Positions 51,393 through 61,134 of a stretch of 64,000 nucleotides of DNA are shown here, piece by piece; positions within the stretch are counted from its first letter, which is position 1, and each line of letters begins with the position of its first letter. The translations under genes and the position numbers were made by a program. Origin of the DNA: Bifidobacterium biavatii DSM 23969 (GTDB lineage: Bacteria; Actinomycetota; Actinomycetes; Actinomycetales; Bifidobacteriaceae); contig NZ_JGYN01000005.1 in the NCBI RefSeq assembly GCF_000741165.1, positions 42,176 to 106,175 on the forward strand, written 5' to 3'. The notes beneath the pieces are model-generated. The model worked only from the letters and a program-made list of their open reading frames with translations, had not been told where the DNA came from and made no database searches.

Positions 51393-52625
51393 ATGTCGTT
51401 ATATCCAAGGGAACGATATCTGAAGCGCCTGCGACCCTTCTTCGACGACACGGATCTCATCAAAGTGATCACCGGCATCCGCCGATGCGGCAAGTCGTCG
51501 TTGATGTCATGCGTCGCCGACGAGCTGCGGCAGCGCGGCGTGGCTGAGCGAAGCATCGTGTTTCTGAACCTCGACAGTCGAGAACTGCGCAAAGTGACCA
51601 CTCCCGATGCTCTCGACCACGCCATAGAAGAACGGATTCCCGATAGCGGCTTCGTATACCTGTTCATCGACGAAGTGCAGAACGTCAACGGTTTTGAGAC
51701 GGTGGTCAACGCGTATCGCGAAGATGGCCGGTTCTCCATCTTCATCACCGGGTCGAACTCATACCTGCTGTCCGGCGAATTGGCGACCAAGCTTACCGGC
51801 AGATACGTGGAACTGGAAATGTACACGCTTTCCTACTGCGAGTATCTCAGCATGATGCGATTCCTCGGGATGCGAGCCGAAAGTGGCATGGCGTCGTTCA
51901 ACGACTATCTGACCTACGGCGGTTTCCCCAAGGCACTGGAATACGACGATCCGGATGCTAAGGCCCTGTACATTCAAGACGTGATCCGGCAGATCTTCGA
52001 GAAGGACATCACCGCACACAGCCGGATCACGAACCGCGACACGTTCGAGCGCATGCAATCGTATCTGATCAACAACTATGCGTCTCCCACCAATCTGACG
52101 CACATCGCGCAGTATCTGCAGCATAGCGAACACGTATCCGTCAAGCGGGAGACGCTGGCCAAATACGTGCGCATGCTCGAGAACGCCAAGATCCTGTACA
52201 AGTGCCCCCGCTTCGACCTCCGATCGCGCAAGTCGCTGCGAGGCGGAGAAAAATACTACATAGCCGATCCGGGCGTCTACTTCGCGCGCAACGTTGACAC
52301 GAGGCTCAGTTACGGGCCGGCGTTGGAAAACGCGCTGTACCTGCATCTGCGATCGAAGGGCTACGAAGTCAGCGTGGGAAAGATCGGAAAGCTTGAGTGC
52401 GATTTCATCGTTCGCAAACGCAGCCGATACGCGTACGTTCAAGTGTCCATGAGCGTGCTTGACCCGCAGGTTGAGGAGCGTGAATACCGGCCTTTTACCA
52501 TGATTCGCGATTCCTACCCTCGCTACCTGTTTACGCTCGATCCACTTCCGCTCCAACGAGACGGCGTACGCCACCTCAACCTCATCGAATTCCTCGCCAA
52601 CGACGGAGACCTAGAATCCGACTAA
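51393..52625 (+). CDS. Orphan AAA ATPase, DUF4143-like (ATPase 3)
   Basis: 410 residues. Walker A TGIRRCGKSS near 26, Walker B YLFIDEVQNV, sensor FITGSNSYLLSGELATKLTGR, and a C-terminal domain beginning GEKYYIADPGVYFARN with ECDFIV. The family E-x-K is replaced by YVQVS, so nuclease-type metal binding looks lost, unlike ATPases 1 and 2. It sits precisely between two copies of the RCC1 gene end, as if inserted. Function unknown. Confidence 0.87.
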   Translation: MSLYPRERYLKRLRPFFDDTDLIKVITGIRRCGKSSLMSCVADELRQRGVAERSIVFLNLDSRELRKVTTPDALDHAIEERIPDSGFVYLFIDEVQNVNGFETVVNAYREDGRFSIFITGSNSYLLSGELATKLTGRYVELEMYTLSYCEYLSMMRFLGMRAESGMASFNDYLTYGGFPKALEYDDPDAKALYIQDVIRQIFEKDITAHSRITNRDTFERMQSYLINNYASPTNLTHIAQYLQHSEHVSVKRETLAKYVRMLENAKILYKCPRFDLRSRKSLRGGEKYYIADPGVYFARNVDTRLSYGPALENALYLHLRSKGYEVSVGKIGKLECDFIVRKRSRYAYVQVSMSVLDPQVEEREYRPFTMIRDSYPRYLFTLDPLPLQRDGVRHLNLIEFLANDGDLESD

Positions 52626-52737
52626 TGCGTAACGCACAGGACAGGCTACCTCCAGCGTTCGCTTCACGGCTCGCCCTAGCTAAGGAAGCCTGCAAGGCGT
52701 GTTATAGATTTCTGGCTTCAAGATCGTAAAACCATCT

Positions 52738-52860
52738 GATGCTGGCGGTAGCCTCGGCCCCCTCGGCTGAGGGGGCTCCCGGCGAAGCCGGGTGGGGGAG
52801 CGTCGCGGCCAAAGGCCGCCTAGCAACACAGCATCGCGCGCAGCGCGATTCCAACGCACA
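52738..52860. repeat. Multi-hairpin repeat, copy 2
   Basis: Begins TGATGCTGGCGGTAGCCTCG, then GCCCCCTCGGCTGAGGGGGC, CCCGGCGAAGCCGGG, GGGGGAGCGTCGCGGCC, GGCCAAAGGCC and CATCGCGCGCAGCGCGAT. It follows the RCC1 gene terminator. Confidence 0.72.
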
Positions 52861-52876
52861 CGCCATCACCAACAAC

Positions 52877-52908
52877 AAAAAGTGGGAGCCCCAAGGAAAG
52901 CTCCCACT
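52877..52908 (-). terminator. Terminator of the RCC1 protein gene
   Basis: AGTGGGAGC / GCTCCCACT (52881-52889, 52900-52908) followed by TTTTTG on the minus strand, 27 bp behind the stop. Confidence 0.88.
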
Positions 52909-52935
52909 CAATAGCCATTGACAATCAGCAGCACG

Positions 52936-55900
52936 CTACTTCAGGCTCTGCCAGGCAACGCCCTCCTGACGCCAACCAGCAGCACCAACCTTCTCATACT
53001 CGACCTTGTTGGTCGTGTACACGTGCTCACCACTATTCGGGTTATACAAACGATACACCGGCGTGCCAGCCGTGGCATCCACATACCAGGCAACACCCTC
53101 GTCCTTCCAACCCAACTTGACCAGATGATCATGCTCAGCCTTGTTCATCGTCCAGTTATGGTTGCCGTCATGACGGTTGTACTCGCGATACACCGGACGA
53201 AGGTTCTTGTTCGACGTATCCTTGGCAACCGCCTTAAACGAGACACCCTCATCACGCCAACCAAGCTTCACCAAGTAATCACGCTCAGCCTTGCTCGTCG
53301 TGTAATGATGCAAACCGGAATTACGGTTGTACACGCGATACACGGGAACCGCGGTCATCGACGGCTTGGACGGCTGTTCAGGCTCACTCGGCTCAGACGG
53401 TTCGCTCGGCTCCGAAGGCTCAGACGGCTGATCAGGATTCGACTCGTTCTTCTTCTTCAGAGCGCCCTGAGCCTCGGACAGCGTCTTGGCCGCCGTATCG
53501 ACATCGGCCGGCGTCGCCTTGTCGTTGGCTGCGACCTTCTTGGCTTCGGCCAACGCATCGGAGAACGCCTTCCACGAATCGGCCGTGTAATCGGACTGCT
53601 GGAGCTTCCCGGCCGCCGCGATCGCATCATTCAGCTTGGTCTTGTCGGCCTTGGCAGGAGTCTGCTCGCCGACCGTTACGATAAGGTTGGCGCTGATTCC
53701 ACTGAATGCAGTCGCAGTGATGGTTGCAGATCCTGCCTTCACACCGACGATACGACCATTCGCATCCACGGTCACGACCGATGGATCGCTCGATGCCCAT
53801 GTAATACCATTCATGGTCACGCCCGCCGGCTTCAGTTCCACACCCACCGACGTGGATTCGCCAATCTTCAATGACAACGTCTTATCCGACAGGCTGATGT
53901 CCGTAGGAACCGTAATTTTGTCTTGCTGGACGAGTGCAGTACTGGCCTGCGATTCCGTCTTGCCGTCACCATTCTGGTCCACGTCCACGGTGGAATCGCC
54001 GTCCGTGTTCACCTTGGCAATCGTGAACAAACTGTCAGGTGTCACACGCAGATGATTGGTGCGGTGTATAATTCGCTCACCGCCGGCCTGCACATCGGTG
54101 GAGAACACGAACATGCCGTTGTCGGTACCGCGAGCCTTAAACGAGTACTCGTTAGGAGCACCATGCAGGGTCAATAGTTTGACCGAATCGTCATCCACCT
54201 TGAATGATTCGAATACATCCTTCCCTGCAGTAAGACGATTCTCCTTCGAGGTAAGTGTGGCGACCTTTTGCCCGTTGCGGTATACATCCACATCAAGCGG
54301 GCACATGAAAGTCGCATACCACAGGTACGGATCCTTATCTACCGTGGGCGCAGAAGGGTTAATCTGGCTGCCGAATAAACCATCAATGATCTTAGTATGA
54401 GTTATGGCCGTCTCTTTCTGCTCGGCATCCACCCAACGACCGTAATCCTTGATAATTGTTTGACCCGTTGGAAGTTTGATTCCACCCGTTGCGATCTCGT
54501 CAGATGAAACCGTCTTTTCTCCAAGCTTATTTATGCTTAATAGCATAGCCATATCAAAGAAAGCATAATTTGCTTTCTTAAGCTTAACCACGGGGTCAGA
54601 ATTCTCATCCAAGAACGAAGACAAATCATTTTGATACCCGATAGATAATGATTTTGCAATTTCCGTCTGAATAGCCATGGTACGGCATACCGACGTTGCA
54701 TCAGCAACACTCTTATTCAATGCAACACCTATATCAATACCTTTCAAGACAGCAGATACAGCAGATACAGCAGAAGTAAAGGTAGTACCAAACATCCCTT
54801 TGTCCACAGCATTATCCAATACAGCATTGAAAGCTTTTTCAATCAGATCCGGCCCTACCGCGTCCGCCACATACTCGAAATCATCCTCAATACTTTTATC
54901 TTTACGGTTAACTTCTGTAGCGAGATTCTCGGCAGCTTTTTTAACCCCAGAGATATCGGAATTATTCGCGATGCCATTAAGAATTCGAACATATAGATCA
55001 GCATTATCTTGAAGCGCCCGCAACTTCATCAACTGATCGAATGCCTCATATACCATTTTAACATCTTCGGCAGCATCCGTAATAGATTCAACCTTTTCAA
55101 CTGCCTCAACCGCCTTAGCACTCTTGAACTTCTTATTCAATCCAGATATCTGCACCCACTGTTCCATAAACTTAGACGAAGTAACTTCCTCTGTTGCCTT
55201 CGAAACAGCGGACGAGGCATCAGCATCCGAAATTCCTTGTTTGTTAACTGATTCCAAATACACTTTATTAATGTGCTCGAGGCACTCAGAAACACTCATT
55301 ATTTGTTCAGTTGAATCACTAACAATAGAAACCGTTTCTTCAATGGCATTCGATAATGTCTCAAAAGACCTGCGTGTTTTCTCGTCAGTATTCGCTTGAA
55401 CTTGTTTCTCGACCCATTGTTGCATCAAATCCAGAAACTCAACCATTGAGTTATTTAAAGATTTACCGGTTATCTCTTTCTCGGATTCAAAAATAACTGC
55501 ATACAATGTCTCTTCAGCTTGCGCTTCTGTAGGCTTCCACCCGGTTATCCACTTACGATCAGCAACAGATTGAAGAAGATTCCATAAAGCCCCATACGCG
55601 CCCATACCGGTAATACGAGCAGCTACCGCATATTGTTGATACAGCATCGGTGATATGTTCTTCCCGTTATATGGGTCAGGATTCACATACTGATTCAACT
55701 CCGAGGAAACTTCCGAATCGTAATACCATGAATTCACACGATCGACCAGCTGGAAGTCCATGTTGATGTCCTTCACCGGCAGAGACGCGGATGCTTCTAC
55801 GTCTCCAGCCGATGTGGAGACTTTCGCCGACGCAGTGAACTGATCTACACGCTTGCTCATGTAGTACGGTCTGATATACACGTCGAAATCCGCGATCTTC

Positions 55901-57669
55901 TGGGTCCAGCTGCTTGGTGTATCCGGACCTTCGTATGTTTGGAGCAGATCCTTCACGTCCTTGGATTGCACTTCTCCCTTACGATCAAAACTCAGATTTT
56001 CAGGTAAGGTCACTACAGCCGAATTCACCGACACATCAGTGGTGCTTGTCTGAGCACGATCTACAGTAACGGATAGTTCAAGCGGAAGTTTAGCTCCAAT
56101 ATACGAGCCATTATTGAACCATGCCTGATCCGCCAAGAACGAGAGAGAGGCAGATACTTTATCCTTGGACTCTGTTTCACCTGGGTTGGCTAGTTTTCGA
56201 GGAGTGCTGTAGCGCCAGGGATTCTTATCGTTGTCACCGTAACCGAGGCCCCACGGAACATAACCCATCGCCCATAGGCTGCCGTCGGTCTTAATGACAT
56301 ATGACTCAAAGTCTCCGCCGTAAAGATCATCATAACCAGAAAAGATTACATCAGCTATACCAGGCTCAATATTGACTTTTACCGGTGCAGATATTTCCTT
56401 ATCATTATTACCGATTCCGAGTTGCCCATTAGAGTTTTGCCCCCATGCCCACAAAGTACCATCGTTCTTTACAATGAAGAAAGAACCATGATCTGTATAG
56501 ACGTCACTTACGTCCTTCATGGTTTGCGTGAAATGCAAAGTACCAGAATAGTCATCGTTGGCCATGAATAGGGTTCCGTCGCGCTTCAGCGCAAAAACCT
56601 CCGGCCCATACCGCACCGCTGAAGCCGCAGCAATCTTCTTGATACCTTCAAGTTCCGGGACTCGAGAAGGAATGGAAGACTCCTTCCAGGTCAACACATG
56701 ACCATCACTCGTCAATGCCAGATTCGCATACCAATTCTGTTGCCGAGCAACAATTTGAGAGACACCGATGCCAGATAATCCGTCAATCTTTACCGGGGTG
56801 GCGTATCCGCCCTGCGGATGTTCAATACCTAGGCTGTCACCATCACCCCAACCATAAACAGACCCATCTTTTGTAAAAGCCCACACATGATTATCTTTAT
56901 CTAGCCTTGCATACACGCTTTCTACATTGTTTAGATTTACCTTCGTAGGAGTAGAGACAATACCCCGAGCATTCCCGATACCCAATCGAGACCGTTCACT
57001 CTCTCCCCACGCCCATAAGGTTCCATCATTTTTCACAGCAAATATACAGTGCTCTTGGACGATAATCTGCTTGACATTAGTCATGCCCGGTATCGGGGTC
57101 GGCTTCACAATAGCCTGCTCTTTGTCCACACCATTACCTGCGACACCATATCGGTTATAGCCCCACCCCCATAATGAACCATCATTCTTCAGAGCAAAAA
57201 CGAATCCACCATCCGTTTCCACATCTTTCACGTCGAAAATACCCGGAACTTTGGTTGGACTGATTACACGATTTTGATCATCCTTTAAACCAGCTATCCA
57301 CGGTAATCCTGTATTTCCTGAAGGCAAATCCCAATACCCCACCAGAGACGGATCAGCATTGCAATTATAGTATTGCGAAGAATGAATATAAGTGTCTCGT
57401 TCCCAACAATAGTCCCAATCAAAAAATAGATCATTTCGCCCCCATGCCCATACCGATCCATCATCGGCAACGGCATAGGCCGAACCATCCGTAAAGGTGC
57501 TGATATCCTGAACACCTTTAAACTCAGCACTCGGCTCATTCGCATTCGCGGTTTGGTCAACTATCATGCCGGAAATCAGCATGGCCAATGCGCAGACGAA
57601 TCCGACCACGACTTTCAGAGATCTTCCCAGTTTCATTCCGACTGGAACTTTGGATGTGTACGTCTTCAT
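52936..57669 (-). CDS. Large secreted RCC1-repeat protein with Big2, FIVAR and C-terminal repeat domains
   Basis: 1577 residues. Signal peptide (VVVGFVCALAMLISGMIVDQ, then ANANE), seven or so RCC1-type blades (~55-480; WAWGRND, LWGWGYNRYG, LWAWGQNSNGQLGIGNND), an AT-rich helical central region (~620-1180), a Big2 Ig-like domain (~1300-1385), a FIVAR-like helical module with a SEP repeat linker, and three C-terminal repeats (VPVYRVYNRNSGLHHYTT..., PVYREYNRHDGNHNW..., PVYRLYNPNSGEHVYTT...; DUF5648-like). No sortase motif. The central part is AT-richer than both ends, suggesting mosaic origin. Probably a surface/secreted adhesion or wall-associated protein. Confidence 0.88.
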   Translation of the reverse strand: MKTYTSKVPVGMKLGRSLKVVVGFVCALAMLISGMIVDQTANANEPSAEFKGVQDISTFTDGSAYAVADDGSVWAWGRNDLFFDWDYCWERDTYIHSSQYYNCNADPSLVGYWDLPSGNTGLPWIAGLKDDQNRVISPTKVPGIFDVKDVETDGGFVFALKNDGSLWGWGYNRYGVAGNGVDKEQAIVKPTPIPGMTNVKQIIVQEHCIFAVKNDGTLWAWGESERSRLGIGNARGIVSTPTKVNLNNVESVYARLDKDNHVWAFTKDGSVYGWGDGDSLGIEHPQGGYATPVKIDGLSGIGVSQIVARQQNWYANLALTSDGHVLTWKESSIPSRVPELEGIKKIAAASAVRYGPEVFALKRDGTLFMANDDYSGTLHFTQTMKDVSDVYTDHGSFFIVKNDGTLWAWGQNSNGQLGIGNNDKEISAPVKVNIEPGIADVIFSGYDDLYGGDFESYVIKTDGSLWAMGYVPWGLGYGDNDKNPWRYSTPRKLANPGETESKDKVSASLSFLADQAWFNNGSYIGAKLPLELSVTVDRAQTSTTDVSVNSAVVTLPENLSFDRKGEVQSKDVKDLLQTYEGPDTPSSWTQKIADFDVYIRPYYMSKRVDQFTASAKVSTSAGDVEASASLPVKDINMDFQLVDRVNSWYYDSEVSSELNQYVNPDPYNGKNISPMLYQQYAVAARITGMGAYGALWNLLQSVADRKWITGWKPTEAQAEETLYAVIFESEKEITGKSLNNSMVEFLDLMQQWVEKQVQANTDEKTRRSFETLSNAIEETVSIVSDSTEQIMSVSECLEHINKVYLESVNKQGISDADASSAVSKATEEVTSSKFMEQWVQISGLNKKFKSAKAVEAVEKVESITDAAEDVKMVYEAFDQLMKLRALQDNADLYVRILNGIANNSDISGVKKAAENLATEVNRKDKSIEDDFEYVADAVGPDLIEKAFNAVLDNAVDKGMFGTTFTSAVSAVSAVLKGIDIGVALNKSVADATSVCRTMAIQTEIAKSLSIGYQNDLSSFLDENSDPVVKLKKANYAFFDMAMLLSINKLGEKTVSSDEIATGGIKLPTGQTIIKDYGRWVDAEQKETAITHTKIIDGLFGSQINPSAPTVDKDPYLWYATFMCPLDVDVYRNGQKVATLTSKENRLTAGKDVFESFKVDDDSVKLLTLHGAPNEYSFKARGTDNGMFVFSTDVQAGGERIIHRTNHLRVTPDSLFTIAKVNTDGDSTVDVDQNGDGKTESQASTALVQQDKITVPTDISLSDKTLSLKIGESTSVGVELKPAGVTMNGITWASSDPSVVTVDANGRIVGVKAGSATITATAFSGISANLIVTVGEQTPAKADKTKLNDAIAAAGKLQQSDYTADSWKAFSDALAEAKKVAANDKATPADVDTAAKTLSEAQGALKKKNESNPDQPSEPSEPSEPSEPSEPEQPSKPSMTAVPVYRVYNRNSGLHHYTTSKAERDYLVKLGWRDEGVSFKAVAKDTSNKNLRPVYREYNRHDGNHNWTMNKAEHDHLVKLGWKDEGVAWYVDATAGTPVYRLYNPNSGEHVYTTNKVEYEKVGAAGWRQEGVAWQSLK

Positions 57670-57760
57670 GACGTTGCTCTTTTCTCTCGCGACACCTCAA
57701 TGTCTAGGAACTCCCGGGAATCGAACAGCTGGTTCACAGGAAATCCTAGGAAAATCATCG

Positions 57761-57772
57761 CCCCCCCCCCCC
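57761..57772. repeat. C12 homopolymer upstream of the RCC1 protein gene
   Basis: Twelve consecutive C (G12 on the coding strand) 91-103 bp before the start codon. Tracts of this length slip during replication, so promoter spacing may vary between cells. Confidence 0.85.
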
Positions 57773-57806
57773 AAGACTTGGCGGGGCGGGTCGTCACGGC
57801 CACTGT

Positions 57807-58004
57807 GGAATCGCGCTATCGCGCGATGCTGTGCTTGTTGGCGGCGCGTAGCACCGCGAACGCTCCCCCAGTCACGCTGCGCGTGACAGCCCCCTCAGCC
57901 GAGGGGGCCAAGAGCTACCGCCAGCACTGTGAAGCGTTGAACACTTATCAGCACAGCAATTGCCGCTGAGAACACAGCATCGCGCGCAGCGCGATTCCAA
58001 TACA
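57807..58004. repeat. Multi-hairpin repeat, copy 3 (inverted) plus a half copy
   Basis: Inverted relative to copies 1 and 2: GGAATCGCGCTATCGCGCGA, GCTCCCCCAGTCACGCTGCG, GCCCCCTCAGCCGAGGGGGC and GCTACCGCCAGCA (57807-57926); a second CATCGCGCGCAGCGCGATTCC module is at 57979-58000. It lies in the ~420-bp gap between the RCC1 protein and ATPase 4. Confidence 0.7.
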
Positions 58005-58093
58005 ACAGATAGGTAATCGTCACACATACCAAAGCGAAGAGCCTCTGAGCGGAAGACGCGTCGGAATTTCCCGTATGGCCCGTCATGGGTTTG

Positions 58094-59464
58094 TTACTTG
58101 CTGTTGTTCAGGAACCATTTCCATGCCGGAATTTGGCGGATGACGAACCCGTTCCGGTGGTATTCGCATTCCTTGCCTTGGCCGACGATGATGGCACCTT
58201 CTTTCAACCCCCGTTCCTCCATGAGTTCCCATAATGCGCGGGTTTCACGTTCGACGGTTTTGGGATCATCCATTGCTGCGGTGACTTGGCAGAGTTCGTA
58301 TTGTTCCTGTTCGAGCACGTCGCCGACGACGAAGTCGACTTCGTATCCATGCGCTTGAGTGTGGCATGATGAGATGCCGTCACGCCGAAAGCCGATGGTC
58401 CGTCGGCGCAGTTCGAGATAGACGGCGTTTCCCAGCCTCTGCCCCTCGTCTTTCGAACTTGCCGTGCTTGCCGCTGCAGCCAGACCAGGGTCGATGGCAT
58501 ACACTTTGGGCATGGACGTGGTTTTCTCGCGCAATGCCATGGAAAACTCTCTCATACGGAACACCAGATAGGCATCCTCGAAGTATTCCAGCAGGTCTCC
58601 GAGCAGTTCCCGACTCGTGGTCAGCCCAGCGGAACGCAACTCGTTCTCGATTTTGCGCACGGACAGTGTCTTGCCGTTGCAGCCGAGTACACGGCGCGCC
58701 ATCATGGCGGCGACTCTCGGTCGGGCGATGTCATATCGTTCCACCACATCGCGCGATACCACGCGTTGTACGTACGACTGCAGCAGCGCCACGCGCTGGG
58801 GTGTCGGCAGTCCCTGCGCAGCAGGGAATCCGCCTTCTTCTAGGTACCTTGTCATTGCGTTCGAGAGAATCAGTCGCTCCTCGGTTGAATATCCGGATTG
58901 GGACGAACGATGCAACAGTTCATCGTCGGCAATGCCATTCGCGCGCACGAACTCGCGGAAGGAGAACGGCAGCAGTTCAAAGTCCAATGCTCGGCCACGG
59001 AATTCAGTGGAGATTTCTTTCGAGAGCATTTTAGACGAGGAGCCGGTCACATAGACCGTCGCTTTGGTGGTATCGATAATGCGACGCAACCAGCGGCCCC
59101 ATCCTTGCATTTCCTGCAATTCGTCAAAGAACAGGTAGATGCCGTCCCTCATGCTTTCCGGGTGCATCGCATAGAACGTTTCGAGCGCTTCGTCTCCGGT
59201 TTCGGGTGTGACGTCACCCAGCCGGTCGTCTTCGAAGTTGATGTAGCAGATGTGGTTCCAGTCAATGCCGGAAGCGTGCAATGCTTCCATTTCCTGGAAC
59301 AGACGGTAGCTTTTGCCACTGCGTCTCATGCCGACGATCACTTTTGCCAGATTGCCGATCTTTGGTTGCAGCGGCCTACCCAAATCAAGTTCGCGGGGCA
59401 CGATCGGTTGGAAGTCCTCGATGCGGAAGCTTCTCAGTTTCTCCTCAATGATCGGGTTCGCCAT
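58094..59464 (-). CDS. Orphan AAA ATPase, DUF4143-like (ATPase 4)
   Basis: 456 residues. Walker A VGMRRSGKSYR near 43, Walker B YLFFDELQEMQGWGRWLRRI, sensor VTGSSSKMLSKEISTEFRGR, and a C-terminal nuclease-like region with YEVDFVVGDVLEQ where the usual E-x-K reads ELCQVT, so the Lys is missing. ATG 59464 with AAGGATAGG upstream. No partner gene. Its own repeat set lies upstream. Confidence 0.87.
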   Translation of the reverse strand: MANPIIEEKLRSFRIEDFQPIVPRELDLGRPLQPKIGNLAKVIVGMRRSGKSYRLFQEMEALHASGIDWNHICYINFEDDRLGDVTPETGDEALETFYAMHPESMRDGIYLFFDELQEMQGWGRWLRRIIDTTKATVYVTGSSSKMLSKEISTEFRGRALDFELLPFSFREFVRANGIADDELLHRSSQSGYSTEERLILSNAMTRYLEEGGFPAAQGLPTPQRVALLQSYVQRVVSRDVVERYDIARPRVAAMMARRVLGCNGKTLSVRKIENELRSAGLTTSRELLGDLLEYFEDAYLVFRMREFSMALREKTTSMPKVYAIDPGLAAAASTASSKDEGQRLGNAVYLELRRRTIGFRRDGISSCHTQAHGYEVDFVVGDVLEQEQYELCQVTAAMDDPKTVERETRALWELMEERGLKEGAIIVGQGKECEYHRNGFVIRQIPAWKWFLNNSK

Positions 59465-59482
59465 ATCCTATCCTTCGCGAAA

Positions 59483-59531
59483 ACCAGTACTGGTAATCTG
59501 ATTTTACCAGTTTTTCTAAAACTAGTAAAAT
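59483..59531 (-). promoter_or_regulatory. Inverted and direct repeats in front of orphan ATPase 4
   Basis: ATTTTACCAGTTTT (59501-59514) faces AAAACTAGTAAAAT (59518-59531), 13 of 14 matched; a third site is the palindrome ACCAGTACTGGT (59483-59494). ACCAGT copies at 59483 and 59506 are again 23 bp apart. Confidence 0.8.
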
Positions 59532-59605
59532 AGCTTATCCAGTTTGTTGTACTGTGGAATACCGAGCAAACGCGCAATGCCCGCCTTTCAGCGACGCCTT
59601 GTCTC

Positions 59606-59635
59606 GGGGGGGGATCTTGGAAGCGGCGCCCCCCC
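59606..59635. repeat. G8 and C7 tracts between ATPases 4 and 5
   Basis: G8 (59606-59613) and C7 (59629-59635) flank a 15-nt loop, so they can pair as a GC hairpin and may also slip. It sits in the 230-bp gap behind ATPase 5 and before the ATPase 4 promoter; no gene seen. Confidence 0.5.
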
Positions 59636-59695
59636 TTCTTGTCGACGCCGCATTCCGTTCAACCAACCGCTCAATCAGCAGACAGCAAACATCGG

Positions 59696-61120
59696 TTAGT
59701 CGGAAACACCGCCAAGCATGTCGTTGGCCGACCACACGGTGAAATCGGGCTCGTTGCGTGAGCGTGCGGTTTGGGCGAGTTCGTCGGTTTTGACGAAGAG
59801 TGTGTAATGTCGGCTGTCGTATCCGGGGATGAGATCGGCTCGTGAACGAAGGGTCGCGATGGTCTCGGCGATGTTGAGATTGTTTTTCCATTTGCATTCG
59901 CCGAGCAGGATCGTCTTGCTGCGCGGGTTGGCGGCGATCACGTCGATGTCGGTTTCCTGGCGCAGACGCGGATCGGTGCCCCACCATTTGCCGAACGCCG
60001 TGGCCCGAAACGGCAGCAGACCTTGACGGTTGGCGCGTACGAGCCATTGCTCGCACACGGTTTCGTACTGCTGGCCGACATAGGTGTCCAAGGCCGGACC
60101 GGCGATGTCCGACAAGGCGAGATCGCCGTCGCCGCGTTCAATCAGATCCGTGTTCGGGCCGACAAACCGGTACCAGAATGCGAAGAACGGGTCCGCGAAC
60201 GACCACAGTCCCTTGCGCGTTCGGGTCGAGTCCTCTCCGAACGGCACCTTGCGTTCGATCAGGTTCAGATCCGACAGAACGCTCAGATACTTGCTGACCG
60301 ATGAGGATGAGACCAGTCCCGCCTTGCCGGCGATGTCGTTCTGCCGGGTGGCGCCCGAGCCGATGGCGTTCATAACCGAGTTGTACACGGCAATGTCGCG
60401 CAGCTCCTGCCGCAACAGCATCAACGGCTCCTCGTACAGCAGGCCGCTGGTGTCGAACATGAGACGCGAAACGTTGTCCTCATAGGAACGGTCCGACCTC
60501 AGCTGTTTGAGATAGTACGGTGTGCCGCCGAACGTGGCATAGTACCGAACGACGTCCTCGGTCGACGCGAACGGGATCATACGCGCGGCGTCAAACACGT
60601 CGAACGGCTTGACGCGCATCTGCGCGGTTCGCCGACCGTACAGCGGGCTCTTGTAGCCAAGGACCTCGCTTTCCATGAATCCTTCGTTGCTGCCGCACAG
60701 CACCATCATTATGTTCGCATGCTGAAAGCCGTGATCGATGGCCACCTGCAGGATCGACGGCAAGGATTTCTCGTTCATCGTCGCGTACGGGAACTCATCG
60801 AACACAAACAAGATGCGGCGTGAACCGTCCTGTCGCGTTTTGTCCACGATGAAGTCGAACGCGTCCTGCCACAGGTCAAACGCCGGGCGGGAAGCCGGCT
60901 CATTGAAGAAACGGTAGATCTCGCGCGAGAAATCCCGCAGATTCGCGGCGGAAGTCTGCTGCCGCGCCGTGAACATCAGCGTATCGCGCCCACGAGCGAA
61001 CTCGCCCAACAGCGCCGTCTTGCCCACGCGCCGACGCCCGTACACCACCAGCATCTGGAAATCATCCCGATCCCACAGATCCCGCATCACCGACAACTCA
61101 TACTCACGCCCGACAAACAC
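59696..61120 (-). CDS. Orphan ATPase with DUF234-type nuclease-like C-terminus (ATPase 5)
   Basis: 474 residues from GTG 61120, chosen because AAGGAG lies six bases upstream. [11 protein letters not shown] at the N-terminus, Walker [18 protein letters not shown], Walker [11 protein letters not shown], sensor [16 protein letters not shown], a winged helix ([22 protein letters not shown]) and a C-terminal DUF234 domain with [11 protein letters not shown] and LLGECKWK (PD-(D/E)xK with intact E-x-K). Such archaeal-type ATPases are relatives of the DUF4143 group. Function unknown. A 24-bp palindrome sits just upstream. Confidence 0.87.
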   Translation of the reverse strand: MFVGREYELSVMRDLWDRDDFQMLVVYGRRRVGKTALLGEFARGRDTLMFTARQQTSAANLRDFSREIYRFFNEPASRPAFDLWQDAFDFIVDKTRQDGSRRILFVFDEFPYATMNEKSLPSILQVAIDHGFQHANIMMVLCGSNEGFMESEVLGYKSPLYGRRTAQMRVKPFDVFDAARMIPFASTEDVVRYYATFGGTPYYLKQLRSDRSYEDNVSRLMFDTSGLLYEEPLMLLRQELRDIAVYNSVMNAIGSGATRQNDIAGKAGLVSSSSVSKYLSVLSDLNLIERKVPFGEDSTRTRKGLWSFADPFFAFWYRFVGPNTDLIERGDGDLALSDIAGPALDTYVGQQYETVCEQWLVRANRQGLLPFRATAFGKWWGTDPRLRQETDIDVIAANPRSKTILLGECKWKNNLNIAETIATLRSRADLIPGYDSRHYTLFVKTDELAQTARSRNEPDFTVWSANDMLGGVSD

Positions 61121-61134
61121 AACACGCTCCTTCA

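Noticed and set aside
59535..60056. 173-residue Arg-rich minus-strand frame behind ATPase 5
   Set aside because: It overlaps the ATPase 5 coding region in another frame and shows no protein-like composition.
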